Shown here in pieces: positions 1 to 10,328 of a stretch of DNA of 64,000 bases (position 1 is the stretch's first letter; the number at the start of each line of letters is the position of its first letter). Location: assembly GCA_002684495.1 (NCBI GenBank), contig NYVG01000015.1:209777-273776 (forward strand), read 5' to 3'. A program made the position numbers and the translations under genes. The notes beneath the pieces were generated by a model. The model searched no databases, was not told the DNA's origin, and worked only from the letters and a program-made list of their open reading frames with translations. Source of the stretch: Gammaproteobacteria bacterium. Lineage in GTDB: Bacteria; Pseudomonadota; Gammaproteobacteria; Pseudomonadales; Azotimanducaceae.

Positions 1-165
1 GACACCGAGAATACCGATTGGGACGCTGTCGGTCAGGGCAACCCGCGGGGACGGGTCGGCACGGCGGAAGACATTGCTGGCTTGGCGATTTTTTTGAGTT
101 CGCGTGCCTGCGGATTCACCGTCGGCGATGTGATTACCTGCGATGGCGGCTCAGTAGTGTCCTAA
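1..165 (+). CDS. SDR-family oxidoreductase, C-terminal fragment (5' end outside window)
   Basis: Frame 1 reads DTENTDWDAVGQGNPRGRVGTAEDIAGLAIFLSSRACGFTVGDVITCDGGSVVS* ; typical SDR C-terminus (PxGRxGxxEDIAxxAxFLxS...G..i.vDGG). Confidence 0.8.
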   Translation, partial: DTENTDWDAVGQGNPRGRVGTAEDIAGLAIFLSSRACGFTVGDVITCDGGSVVS

Positions 166-215
166 CCCACAAATCTTCGAGGCGCGGGCGTAGCATATTC
201 GTCCGCGGCTTTGGG

Positions 216-1067
216 CTACTCTTGACGTTGCTGAATACCCGGCGAATACATACTGATTAGGCGCTGGTCTACTTCCCAGCGCTCATTGTCAGCTGCGGCA
301 GCGGCAGCGATTGTGGCGAGAACACTCTGCACTGCAACATCCAGCTCCTTAACCTCCGCTAGCGGCAACTGCGGTTGCGCTAGCACTTGATACAAACGCT
401 GAATCAAACTCAAGCAATCATTCTGGGCAGCATCTTGCAACCAGGCGCGCCCCGCGTAGGCCAGAAACGCCAGATAAATGTAGAGCGCTTCGCGTTGACC
501 AAATTGCGGCACCGCATCGGCGTTCAAGGCGGTATCTGTGGCAACCCGCACATCGACTAGATGCGCACTGCCCTGACTCATCTCGCCTAAAAAGTTTGCG
601 GCACGTGCGGACAACTCTAAGCCCCGGGTCTGCCGTGGCAAGTTGAAATAACGCGCACGCGCGCCACGACCGGCCTTTATTACCAGATGATCAACGGCAT
701 TTACGGTGGCGACCCAGGTTTTGTGACCTGAAATGCTAAATCCAGTATCCAAGTTCTGATAATCCACCCCCGGCAGCGGCGGATCGCCCCGCCGATCTTC
801 GGATACTGCAAATGCGGCCCAACCCGAAAAACCCTGATCCGGAAATGTCCGACGCAATGCAGCTTGGTACCCGGCTACGAATACCCAAGCTAAACGGTCG
901 GCAAGTAGGCCGCCCTGCACTGCCAGCAAACCCAAATCTTGTTGCGACGCAACAAGGCGCTGCCACAGCGCTTTGTATGCATCTTCGTTAGCGATCTTGG
1001 TATCGCTACCAGCACTAAGGGTCGCCTCTAACTCAGACCAATTACGGAAGGAGCTTAGACCGCTCAC
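216..1067 (-). CDS. Short acyl-CoA dehydrogenase-like protein
   Basis: 283 aa; mid-domain GFSISGHKTWVATVNAVDHLVI resembles the ACAD beta domain; GTGA overlap with the upstream TauD gene. Confidence 0.6.
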   Translation of the reverse strand: MSGLSSFRNWSELEATLSAGSDTKIANEDAYKALWQRLVASQQDLGLLAVQGGLLADRLAWVFVAGYQAALRRTFPDQGFSGWAAFAVSEDRRGDPPLPGVDYQNLDTGFSISGHKTWVATVNAVDHLVIKAGRGARARYFNLPRQTRGLELSARAANFLGEMSQGSAHLVDVRVATDTALNADAVPQFGQREALYIYLAFLAYAGRAWLQDAAQNDCLSLIQRLYQVLAQPQLPLAEVKELDVAVQSVLATIAAAAAADNERWEVDQRLISMYSPGIQQRQE

Positions 1068-1849
1068 TGGGTCGGATTCCCCTGCACCTGCAAACGGTGC
1101 AGTAATCGTAGATCGTCACCGTGGTCATGTACCGCATAGTGCAGTAAGCACCGGTTATCCCACATGACCAAGTCATTGGGCCGCCACTGGTGCCGGGCCT
1201 GAAACTCAGGACGTACACTGTGCTCGTAGAGAAATTCTAATAGCACTTTACTTTCCGCCCGGGTCCAATCCTTAAAGCGACGGGTAAAGGCCCGGCACAC
1301 ATAAAGCGCCCGCTCGCCGCTATCTTCATGCACACGCACTACCGGGTGCTCCGCTCGGGAAGCCTCTTGGGCATCCGCGCCATAAAGGCGGGCTAAATCC
1401 TCTGCAGAATGCTCAGCAACCAAATCATCGAGTAAGCGCTTAATACCTACAGACAATTCTTCATAGGCAAGGATCTGATTGGCAAATGCAGTCTCACCGC
1501 CCAAGGCAGGGGTCTCCAACGCATAGAGCATTGTTAATTTTGGCGGCGCCGGCGCATAACTCATATCGGTATGCCAATGTTGGTTCACGTCGCCTTTTTT
1601 GCCCCGATTACGCAATTCAATGATATTTGGATAATCTGGCAAGCCACCGTAAGGAAATGGCACCAATTCACCCCAGTGCTGAGCAAAAGCCTGATGTTCT
1701 GCGGGCGTTAACTGCTGATCGGGAAAAACCAATACGTGGTGTTTGCAGAATAATTCATCCAATTGCATCCAAGTGTCATGATTAACTGTTCGGACATCTA
1801 GATTTTCTACGATCAGCCCCAGAGGCGCCGACATCGGTCGTGTCTGCAT
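1064..1849 (-). CDS. TauD/TfdA-family Fe(II)/2-oxoglutarate dioxygenase
   Basis: HWHTDMSY (HxD), NRCLLHYAVHDH and LHRLQVQG (distal His/Arg) motifs. Confidence 0.9.
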   Translation of the reverse strand: MQTRPMSAPLGLIVENLDVRTVNHDTWMQLDELFCKHHVLVFPDQQLTPAEHQAFAQHWGELVPFPYGGLPDYPNIIELRNRGKKGDVNQHWHTDMSYAPAPPKLTMLYALETPALGGETAFANQILAYEELSVGIKRLLDDLVAEHSAEDLARLYGADAQEASRAEHPVVRVHEDSGERALYVCRAFTRRFKDWTRAESKVLLEFLYEHSVRPEFQARHQWRPNDLVMWDNRCLLHYAVHDHGDDLRLLHRLQVQGNPTQ

Positions 1850-2220
1850 AACCGCTTCTCCTTCAAATCATGTAGCCTCGCCCAGTCGAAACCGCCGGAC
1901 CTCGAGCTGACCAATCGCCCGCGGCAGCACTAGTGCGAACCCACGTGCACCAGCTAGCTCCCTCCCAGAACCATCTAGGCGTCTGCGTATGCATTACCAA
2001 GAATCGCGGATAGTTTATTGTCCTAGCTTTAGATAACACAACCTTAGAAAGATTGATCGCTTAGATTTCCGTCCACTATCCACTAGGCAGGTATTTCTTG
2101 TAAGCGCACTTGGACATGGCCACGCCTCCGCTAGCATCATGCTAATTCTAAGCGCCGACACAAATTTCAATATGTCGTATGTGAACAGCTAAACTTGGAC
2201 ACGATAACGGGAGAATATGC

Positions 2221-3087
2221 ATGCCACTTAATACTGCCAGTGTTGGCCGCGCAACAGACTTTATCGAACACGAGGTGGACGCACGCTGGCTTATGGCCTA
2301 CGCCGCAAGCCTCGGCGACCTGAATCCAAACTATATGGATACTGCCGCCGGCGCAGTATGCGCGCATCCAGTCTTCCCAGTGTGCCTCGAATGGCCGTCT
2401 ATTCTCGCGACACGAGCCTTGCTGGGCGACCATCTGACAGACGATGAAAGCGCCCGCGGCGTCCACGCCGGCCATGACCTACATATTTTTCGTCCAATTC
2501 TAGCCGGCTCCAAACTACGCACTAAAGCCACTTTGATCGGTGTGGAAAGCATAAAACCTGGAGCTGGCTATACGTTGCGCTTAGATACCGTTGATGCCGC
2601 AGAGAACCTAGTCTGCCAAACGTTCCAGTACGGTATTTATCGCGGCGTCTCCGTGGAAGGCGATGCCAAGGCATCTGCGGCTGCGCCAGCGGTGCCAATC
2701 AGTAGCCCACTAAATGAATCGACGACGCATATTTCGGTCCCCGCAGGCTGCGCTCATACCTATACAGAATGCGCACGAATCTGGAATCCAATTCATACAG
2801 ATCGTCAATTTGCTCAAGCTGCCGGCCTGCCAGACATTATTCTGCACGGCACGGCGACTTTGGCCCTGGCGATTAGCGAACTCGTCGACCAGTTCACTCA
2901 AGGCGAAGCAGAGCGGGTAGTCCGCCTTGGCGGTCGCTTTGCCGCTATGGTTTTCATGCCTGCAGATTTGCAGTTACGCACCAGCGATTGCCAGCGCAAC
3001 GATGACGGCCTCACCAATGTGAGTTTCGAAGTATCCAACCCCAACGGTGAAACCGCAATCAACGGCGGTTTTTTCGTATTCAGCTGA
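2221..3087 (+). CDS. MaoC-like / FAS1-type hotdog dehydratase
   Basis: N-terminal hotdog (Y..SLGDLNPNYMD..HPVFPVCLEWPS) and C-terminal MaoC segment (RIWNPIHTD..AAGLPDIILHGTATLALA). Confidence 0.8.
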   Translation: MPLNTASVGRATDFIEHEVDARWLMAYAASLGDLNPNYMDTAAGAVCAHPVFPVCLEWPSILATRALLGDHLTDDESARGVHAGHDLHIFRPILAGSKLRTKATLIGVESIKPGAGYTLRLDTVDAAENLVCQTFQYGIYRGVSVEGDAKASAAAPAVPISSPLNESTTHISVPAGCAHTYTECARIWNPIHTDRQFAQAAGLPDIILHGTATLALAISELVDQFTQGEAERVVRLGGRFAAMVFMPADLQLRTSDCQRNDDGLTNVSFEVSNPNGETAINGGFFVFS

Positions 3088-3220
3088 TTGAAAAAACATT
3101 GCCTCTGACTCTAGGCATGATTAACGTGAACCGTCGAGGATTTCTAACCCACAGAGCCTCGACCTAAGCTGCTAGAGAATCTGACCCCCAAAATCAGCAA
3201 TAAACTTCTGGAGCAAAGAG

Positions 3221-4639
3221 ATGCTTGTAAGTGAGTACACAGAATACGATGCGCTAGGTTTAGCTGAACTTGTCGCCAACGGCGATATCAGCGCAGAAGA
3301 GCTACTTGACTGTGCCGAGCAGCAATACCACAGCAAAAACCCCACCTTAAATGCCGTTGTGACCCCAATGTGGGCCCAGGCCCGAGAGGCGCTGCGCGAC
3401 GGCTTGCCAACAGGACTTTTCCGCGGCGTGCCCATGCCCCTAAAAGATCTTGGACAATATTACCAGGGTGTTGTTACCAGTAATGGCTCACGATTATTTG
3501 CTGACAACATCGCTGACCATGACTCAACCCTCGTGCAGCGCTACAAGGCCGCGGGCCTGGTGCTGAGCGGTAAAACCAATACGCCTGAATTTGGCTTAGC
3601 TACAACCACGGAGCCGGTCTTACATGGGCCTACACGCAACCCGTGGTCAATTGATCATTCAACCGGCGGCTCCAGTGGCGGTGCGGCTGCGGCTGTCGCA
3701 GCAGGGATTTTCCCGGTCGCCCACGCTTCAGACGGCGGCGGATCTATTCGTATTCCAGCCAGTTGCTGCGGACTCTTTGGTCTTAAACCCACCCGCGGAC
3801 GGGTGCCACTAGGCCCCAGCGCGGTGGAAGGCTGGGGTGGTCTGTCTACAACCCATGTTATAAGCCGCAGCGTGCGGGATTCTGCAGCCTTACTGGATAT
3901 TAGTGCCGGGCCAGAACCCGGCAGCCCGTATCATGCACCCTATAGCTCAGTGAGTTTTAGCAGTGCTTTGCAATTGCCGCCACAACCCTTGCGCATTGGG
4001 CTGTGTCTGGAAAGCTTCAATGGCGCTGAAGTGGCCAAGGAAGTGGCGGCCTTAACCGAACAAAGTGCCAACACATTAGCCGCGTTGGGCCATCATATTG
4101 AATCGATTCAACACCCTTTTAACCCTGATGTTGTACGTGATGCCCATGGCATACTCGCCGTGAGTCACATTGGCGCAATGCTTAATAGCAAGCAACAAAG
4201 CTTGGGACGAGCGCTGACCGAACAAGACATTGAGCACGTCACTTGGAATAACTTTCAAAGCGCCCAAGAACTTACTGGGGCCCAATACGCCAGCGCCATC
4301 ACCAGCATTCATCAACACGGCCAAATATGTGCCGCTCTGTTTGCAGAGTACGATCTTATTCTGACGCCGACTATGGCTTGTCTGCCACCAGAAATCGGTG
4401 CCTTAAACATGATGAGTAGCGATACCGACGGCTACTTGCAATTGTTATATCAAATGATTGGCTTTACCGCGCTGTTCAATGACACCGGGAATCCAGCAGC
4501 CAGCTTGCCGCTATCGATCAGCACCAGCGGTCTGCCGGTAGGTTGTCAATTGGTTGCTGACTTTGGTAACGAAGCCCTATTGTTTAGCATTTCACAGCAA
4601 ATCAGCGAGGCTGGTTACTTTACCCCAACACCGTCGTAA
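3221..4639 (+). CDS. Amidase (amidase-signature family)
   Basis: [50 protein letters not shown] signature. Confidence 0.93.
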   Translation: MLVSEYTEYDALGLAELVANGDISAEELLDCAEQQYHSKNPTLNAVVTPMWAQAREALRDGLPTGLFRGVPMPLKDLGQYYQGVVTSNGSRLFADNIADHDSTLVQRYKAAGLVLSGKTNTPEFGLATTTEPVLHGPTRNPWSIDHSTGGSSGGAAAAVAAGIFPVAHASDGGGSIRIPASCCGLFGLKPTRGRVPLGPSAVEGWGGLSTTHVISRSVRDSAALLDISAGPEPGSPYHAPYSSVSFSSALQLPPQPLRIGLCLESFNGAEVAKEVAALTEQSANTLAALGHHIESIQHPFNPDVVRDAHGILAVSHIGAMLNSKQQSLGRALTEQDIEHVTWNNFQSAQELTGAQYASAITSIHQHGQICAALFAEYDLILTPTMACLPPEIGALNMMSSDTDGYLQLLYQMIGFTALFNDTGNPAASLPLSISTSGLPVGCQLVADFGNEALLFSISQQISEAGYFTPTPS

Positions 4640-5970
4640 CACCCGCCCGCAATCAAACTGGGGGCTTGCGCCTGTATGCCGCGCAGTCTTTGGAAGCAGA
4701 ACCAACTCACTAAACATGCTAGGGCCGCGTACACACTTATCCAGATGGTACTGCCGGTGGTAGTGAGTATTAAAGTCGCAATAACTGGGGCCAGCCCACC
4801 ACCTAGCATGGCGCCAAGCTGATAAGCGATGGATGCGGCCGAATAACGCACCTCCGCACTAAAAAGCTCGGATAGCATCGCTGCATAAGGCCCATACATC
4901 ATTGCAATAAAAGTTTGACCCATGCAAAAAACAACTGTGATCACCAACAATGAACCGCTCTTCAGAGCCGGAAACACAGCAAAAGCCAACACACCTAAAA
5001 GCACGGCGCCCAACTGAGAAATTTTAAATCTGCCGCAGCGATCCGAATATTTACCAAAAACGAACAACCACGGGATGTGGAACGCACTGGAAACAATCAA
5101 CACGACCAGCATATCGGAGCGACGAATTCCCGGTATTTCCGACGCATAGGCCAAGCCAAAAGTTAAAAATGTAATGCTAACCACTTGCACAGCCAGAACC
5201 GCCCCAGCCGCTAACCCAATTTCTCGCGGAAACTTAGCTAGGGCCTGAAGAACGGGAGCCGGCTCTGATCGAAAACGCAGATCCAAGGGGTCCGACACCT
5301 CAATCGCATGAAAAGACGGCGTTTCTTCAAGTTGAAACTTCGCGTATATGGCCAAGCCAACTAACGCGAAATTAACCACAAAAGGACAGCGCCAACCCCA
5401 CTCCATAAAGTCTTCGCTAGGCATAGCAAGGCTAACTATTAAAAAAGCGAGATTGGCAAGGATCAATCCAATAGGCGCCCCGGCCTGAGCAAACGCCCCA
5501 TAAAAGCCACGTTTTTCCGGCGGAGCGCTCTCCGTAAGCAACAACACGACTGCGCCCCAATGGCCACCTATAGCAAGGCCTTGAGCAAAACGACAGAGCA
5601 CTAAAGCGATTGGCGCGAACACGCCAATCTCTGCATAAGTGGGTAACAGGCCAATAGTCGTGGTTGCTACACCCATCAGGGTCAAAACAACCACTAGCGC
5701 CGTTTTGCGCCCTGCCCTATCACCGAGATTACTAAAAACTATCGTTCCAATGGGGCGCGCTATAAACCCGAAGGCAAACGTGCTAAACGATGCAATCAGG
5801 GCAACATAGGATGGAATACCGGACGGGAAGAACAACACCGGGAAAATGAGCACCGCGGCAGTGGAGTAAAGAAAAAAGTCGTACCACTCGATGGAAGAGC
5901 CTCCAAGAGCAGTAAGCACAAAACGCGCCATCTTTGTATTTTCGTGCTTGTCGTGCCTTTCAAGCGTCAT
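4615..5970 (-). CDS. MFS transporter, metabolite:H+ symporter (MHS)-type
   Basis: 12-TM-like sequence; SSIEWYDFFLYSTAAVLIFP, GDRAGRKTALV, RFAQGLAIGGHWGAVVLL; close paralogue of 7112..8419. Confidence 0.9.
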   Translation of the reverse strand: MTLERHDKHENTKMARFVLTALGGSSIEWYDFFLYSTAAVLIFPVLFFPSGIPSYVALIASFSTFAFGFIARPIGTIVFSNLGDRAGRKTALVVVLTLMGVATTTIGLLPTYAEIGVFAPIALVLCRFAQGLAIGGHWGAVVLLLTESAPPEKRGFYGAFAQAGAPIGLILANLAFLIVSLAMPSEDFMEWGWRCPFVVNFALVGLAIYAKFQLEETPSFHAIEVSDPLDLRFRSEPAPVLQALAKFPREIGLAAGAVLAVQVVSITFLTFGLAYASEIPGIRRSDMLVVLIVSSAFHIPWLFVFGKYSDRCGRFKISQLGAVLLGVLAFAVFPALKSGSLLVITVVFCMGQTFIAMMYGPYAAMLSELFSAEVRYSAASIAYQLGAMLGGGLAPVIATLILTTTGSTIWISVYAALACLVSWFCFQRLRGIQAQAPSLIAGGCYDGVGVK

Positions 5971-6087
5971 TTTTACCTCCCCGACGCCAAAGGGACACGA
6001 ACAATTAACATATATTCTTTGTCTTTAAAAGACATTTTTAACGAATATTACCCGTTACTATCTACCCTCGAACGCAACCAATCAGAG

Positions 6088-6405
6088 TCAGGGGTTATTT
6101 GCTCGATCAATAAAATCCCTGACAAGACCCGCCAACTCCTGCTGCTTTAGCACGGGTAGTGCCTCAATTTCAGGGATCATTGCTACAATACCTGTCAACT
6201 TTTCCTCAACTAAAATAGTTAAAGGCAAGCCGAACAATTCTGCCAATTGCACAATATGGTCGAGCGTGGGTGTATTTTCATCGCGCTCCCATTTAGCTAC
6301 CGACCCGTAGCCCACGCCAATCGCCTTACCCACTTGGTCCAAGGTTAAATTATTTACCCGCCGCGCTCTTCTAATGTTATCGCCTAACAGCTTTCTTCGA
6401 CTCAC
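6088..6405 (-). CDS. XRE-family HTH transcriptional regulator
   Basis: NIRRARRVNNLTLDQVGKAIGVGYGSVAKWERDENTPTLDHIVQLAELFGLPL. Confidence 0.88.
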   Translation of the reverse strand: MSRRKLLGDNIRRARRVNNLTLDQVGKAIGVGYGSVAKWERDENTPTLDHIVQLAELFGLPLTILVEEKLTGIVAMIPEIEALPVLKQQELAGLVRDFIDRANNP

Positions 6406-6439
6406 ACGCTACCTTCATCAGCAATCATTGCCAGAACTT

Positions 6440-6451
6440 AACGTTAACGTT
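6440..6451. promoter_or_regulatory. Palindrome AACGTTAACGTT upstream of XRE gene, candidate operator
   Basis: Perfect 12-bp palindrome about 35 bp upstream of the XRE start codon. Confidence 0.35.
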
Positions 6452-6472
6452 TCTTGGGTGTAGTGAGAACAA

Positions 6473-6505
6473 AAAAAGCCAAAAATATTTCTCTTTTGGC
6501 TTTTT
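6473..6505. terminator. AT-flanked hairpin (terminator/attenuator-like)
   Basis: AAAAAGCCAAAA-atatttctc-TTTTGGCTTTTT, perfect 12-bp stem; lies between divergent genes. Confidence 0.45.
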
Positions 6506-6549
6506 AAGACAACAGGTATCATCGAATCAGCGAATCACTCAGACACCAC

Positions 6550-6960
6550 ATGAGTAATAGCACAAACGAAACCAACTTACTCGGCGTGATTACTCAAGCC
6601 TTCATAACCTTCAGCTCCATGCAAGAGTTGGATTGTGTGGACGACGGTACGCAAGGGTTATTCTTCAGCGACTCATTCCCAGGCTTTTTGCGTCAGCAAA
6701 TCTTTAATAACCACGAAACGCTTGAGCCACTAAATATTGACACAATCGCAACTATTCTTAGCCAGCAAGATGTTGAGCCGCGCTGGTGCTTCATTCGCGT
6801 GCTTAACGGTTATATTTTATTTATGCGCAGCGAGGAGCAATGCAAGACACTTCTGCAATGGGTAGAAACCGATATCGGCAAGCATTGCGCAGAGGAAGCG
6901 CGACAGCAAAATCGGTTCGTCGACGCCTCTCACATTTCGACTCAAGACTCTGAAAACTAA
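6550..6960 (+). CDS. Hypothetical protein (136 aa), no recognised domain
   Basis: Intact ORF starting MSNSTNETNLLGVITQAF in an otherwise unoccupied interval; no strong motif. Confidence 0.6.
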   Translation: MSNSTNETNLLGVITQAFITFSSMQELDCVDDGTQGLFFSDSFPGFLRQQIFNNHETLEPLNIDTIATILSQQDVEPRWCFIRVLNGYILFMRSEEQCKTLLQWVETDIGKHCAEEARQQNRFVDASHISTQDSEN

Positions 6961-7111
6961 TCCCTTAAGCAAACCACTTGTGCTTATCGAGATTCAATAG
7001 CTAGTTTAGAATGACTGCCATCCCCGCTGGCGCCACACAGCGCCAAAGACCCGCCTCCCGACAAAATGTTGGCGAATTTTACTGAAACACAAGACGCCAG
7101 CAGGCCCAAAG

Positions 7112-8419
7112 TTAAGGAGCCATCTGGTGTGCTTGATGGTCTCTAAGGGCATGCACAGAAAACCAGGTGAGCACGCAGGCAAATGCAATGTATGCGCTTA
7201 TCCAGATCGGACTGCCAAATGTAGCGAGCAAGGCGGTGGCTGCTATGGGGGCTAAAGCGCCACCTAAAATAGCGCCAATTTGATAGCCGAGTGATGCACC
7301 AGAATAGCGAACCTCTGCACTGAATAACTCGGTAAGCAAGGCTGCCTGGGGTCCATACATCATTGCGATAAAAATTTGTGCAATGCATAAGGCAAGAGTG
7401 ATAAGTAACAGCGATCCACTGTTCATGATCGGGAAAACCGCAAACGCCCAAAGTCCCATCAATATCGCGCCTAACTTGTAAACACCGATACGACCGTTGC
7501 GATCAGAGTACGCGGCAAAATAGAACAGCGCAGGAATCTGCGCAGCAGACGATATAAGCACAGCCAGCAACATATCAGAGCGACTCATCGCGAGCCCCTC
7601 AGGGTCTGTCCCATAGGAGACGACGAAGACTATGAAAATATAAAAAGACACCTGCACCGAAAGAAACGCCCCAGCGCCCAATGCTATTTGCCGTGGAAAT
7701 TTCTTTACCGCGGTTAGCACCGGCGACGTCTTGGTGTCACGCACCGGAGAGTCGGGCTGTTCTTTTTCAAGCGCCTTAAACGCAGGGGTCTCCTCGAGGC
7801 GAAATTGTACGTAAAGCGCCAAACCCACTAAAACGAAACTTATAATGAACGGAATACGCCAGCCCCAAGACATAAAGGCTTCGTCTGAGACGCTCGCACT
7901 GACGATCAAGAACGCTAGATTGGCTAAAATAACCCCCATGGGAGCACCGGCTTGGGCGAAGGCCCCATAGAACCCGCGCTTGTTACCAGGCGCATTTTCA
8001 GTCACGAGAAGCATCGCCCCACCCCACTGTCCGCCGATAGCCAGACCTTGCGCAAAGCGACACACAATTAATGCAAGAGGTGCTATCACCCCAATCTGCG
8101 CGAAACTCGGCAGCAAACCAATAACTGTGGTGGCAACGCCCATCAGAGTCATGGCAGCCACTAGGGCGGATTTTCTGCCCACCCGATCGCCAAAATGGCC
8201 AAAAACAATCCCGCCTACAGGACGCGCCAAAAACCCCACTGCAAAGGTACTGAACGACGCGATTAAGGCGACATAGGCAGGAAGATCTTCAGGAAAAAAC
8301 AGCACTGGAAAAACCAGAGCGGCCGCCGTGCCATATAAAAAGAAATCGTACCACTCGATACTGGTACCTCCCAAAGCGGTGGCCGCGAGTTTGCGCATTG
8401 AATTTTCTGTGGTGCTCAC
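7112..8419 (-). CDS. MFS transporter, metabolite:H+ symporter (MHS)-type
   Basis: TSIEWYDFFLYGTAAALVFP, GDRVGRKSALV, RFAQGLAIGGQWGGAMLL; near-colinear with 4615..5970. Confidence 0.92.
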   Translation of the reverse strand: MSTTENSMRKLAATALGGTSIEWYDFFLYGTAAALVFPVLFFPEDLPAYVALIASFSTFAVGFLARPVGGIVFGHFGDRVGRKSALVAAMTLMGVATTVIGLLPSFAQIGVIAPLALIVCRFAQGLAIGGQWGGAMLLVTENAPGNKRGFYGAFAQAGAPMGVILANLAFLIVSASVSDEAFMSWGWRIPFIISFVLVGLALYVQFRLEETPAFKALEKEQPDSPVRDTKTSPVLTAVKKFPRQIALGAGAFLSVQVSFYIFIVFVVSYGTDPEGLAMSRSDMLLAVLISSAAQIPALFYFAAYSDRNGRIGVYKLGAILMGLWAFAVFPIMNSGSLLLITLALCIAQIFIAMMYGPQAALLTELFSAEVRYSGASLGYQIGAILGGALAPIAATALLATFGSPIWISAYIAFACVLTWFSVHALRDHQAHQMAP

Positions 8420-8700
8420 TTTCCTCTCCCCAACAAGTCGAACGAATGAGACTTTAACACTTTGAATCTGCTATCAGGAGCAATTCTTATGCAACGGCAC
8501 CGCCGTACAAATCGGCATGCGTCGAGGTACTATAGCGAAGTAGATCTGCCCTGATACGTAACACACCAGCATTTCTAAGTTACAGGCATTAGGGCTAGAT
8601 TCCGATCCAAGTTATTAGCACAACCAGAGCCACAGACAGGCCTAGATCAAATTGATTCGTGGGAAGTCAGTAAATTGATGATTAGATTTTCGAGACCTCT

Positions 8701-9513
8701 ATGCTAAAAACCAAGCGCGGCAGTTTGTTCAGCCAGTTAGTTCTATTCTTCTGCGCATGTTTTTATGCCGAAATAAGCGGTGCCGACCCTAAGCAGGCGA
8801 TTGTGGGGGTTGCGACTAACTTCATCACGACCATCGAGACCCTGCAACGTGATTTCGAGACCCGTCATGAGGGAAAACTTATCGTTGTAGGAGGATCCAC
8901 TGGCAAGCTCTATGCGCAAATAAATCAGGGCGCGCCGATCGACATTTTTCTTTCCGCGGACCAGGCCCGGCCGGCGCAGTTAGAAGACGACGGGTTGGCG
9001 ATCGCGGGAAGTCAATTTACTTATGCTATCGGACGACTCATTGCCTGGCTCCCTGGTCGGTCGACGGGTCCTGGACACTTCTCGCTCAGCCAAGAAGAAA
9101 CGGTTGCCTTGTTGAAAAACAGTTCGCGAATTGCCCTCGCCAACGCGGATCTGGCGCCTTATGGGCTAGCCAGCAAGCAACTTTTACAGAGCTTAGGTTT
9201 GTACGAGGAACTAGGTCCGCGAATTGTGCGCGGCGAAAACATTGGCCAAACATTCAGTCTGATTAGCAGCGGCAACGCCGAGGCCGGATTCATTGCTTTG
9301 ACCCAGGCGCTGGCACATCCAGAAGCGGTGAGCAATGACCGCTATTGGATGGTCGATGAAACAATGCATACGCCCATTCGGCAAGACGCCATATTGCTTA
9401 AGCGCGCAGCTGAAAATCCGATCGCTTTGGCATTTATGCAGTATTTACGCAGTCCTGCTGCGCGCCAAATCGTACGCGAAGCAGGCTATGCAATAGCCGA
9501 TTATCGACCCTGA
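8701..9513 (+). CDS. modA: Molybdate/tungstate ABC transporter substrate-binding protein
   Basis: Signal peptide, VGVATNFITTIETLQRDFETRHEGKLIVVGGSTGKLYAQINQGAPIDIFLSADQARPAQLEDDGLA is ModA-like. Confidence 0.9.
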   Translation: MLKTKRGSLFSQLVLFFCACFYAEISGADPKQAIVGVATNFITTIETLQRDFETRHEGKLIVVGGSTGKLYAQINQGAPIDIFLSADQARPAQLEDDGLAIAGSQFTYAIGRLIAWLPGRSTGPGHFSLSQEETVALLKNSSRIALANADLAPYGLASKQLLQSLGLYEELGPRIVRGENIGQTFSLISSGNAEAGFIALTQALAHPEAVSNDRYWMVDETMHTPIRQDAILLKRAAENPIALAFMQYLRSPAARQIVREAGYAIADYRP

Positions 9514-10328
9514 AACACCGGCTCACGTTTTTCCACAAACGCCTTAGTCGCATTCCGATGATCTTCAGTTTGCCCGCAATGCACATGGTGGGTCGCTTCT
9601 AAATCTAGACAATCATCTACATCACCAGAGGACAACGCTCGGGCGAAATTCTCTTTCATATAGCGATACGCAACCGTTGGACCGGCAGCCAATTGCTCAG
9701 CTATTTCCTTAGTCTTCGTTGCAAGTTCATCTGCTTCGCATACCCAATTGGTGAGCCCGAGGTCTAACGCCTGTTGGGCGTCGACGCGCTCAGACAAAAA
9801 GTACAATTGCCGTGCTTTTGCCGCCCCGATGAGCTGGGACATAAAGAAGGTACCACCATAGTCGCCGGAGAAACCGACTCGCGCAAAAGCTGTAGTCATG
9901 ATTGCGGTAGCTGACATGATGCGCATATCGCAGGCTAAGGCCAGGGACAGCCCAGCACCCGCTGCTGCTCCGGGCAGAGCCGCAATCGTCGGTTTGGGCA
10001 TACTGTAGAGCTTGCCTGCCGTACTCCGTTGATTGACGCGCTGACGATGAATTGCGCCATCAATGGTGTTGTCGCCCACCGTACCATCGCCGCTGGCCGC
10101 CATGCCTTTCACATCCCCGCCAGCACAAAATCCCTTACCTGCGCCAGTGAGGACAATCACCTTTACTGCAGCATTTAACTCTGCATCGGCCAATTGCGTA
10201 GCTAACGCCGCCGTCATGGCGCCCGACATCGCATTGCGCGCCTCTGGACGGTTTAGCGTTAGAGTCAATACGCCGTTATCTAAAGCGGCCAATAAATCAT
10301 CTGTACCTGTGTTGATTGTTTCGCTCAT
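9501..10328 (-). CDS. Enoyl-CoA hydratase/isomerase (crotonase family)
   Basis: LTLNRPEARNAMSGAM, GAGKGFCAGGDVKGMA, PGAAAGAGLSLALACDMRI. Confidence 0.92.
   Translation of the reverse strand: MSETINTGTDDLLAALDNGVLTLTLNRPEARNAMSGAMTAALATQLADAELNAAVKVIVLTGAGKGFCAGGDVKGMAASGDGTVGDNTIDGAIHRQRVNQRSTAGKLYSMPKPTIAALPGAAAGAGLSLALACDMRIMSATAIMTTAFARVGFSGDYGGTFFMSQLIGAAKARQLYFLSERVDAQQALDLGLTNWVCEADELATKTKEIAEQLAAGPTVAYRYMKENFARALSSGDVDDCLDLEATHHVHCGQTEDHRNATKAFVEKREPVFQGR

Noticed and set aside
1850-2220. 370-bp intergenic region as a possible ncRNA locus
   Set aside because: I could not identify a convincing hairpin/terminator or conserved element; left as ordinary promoter region.
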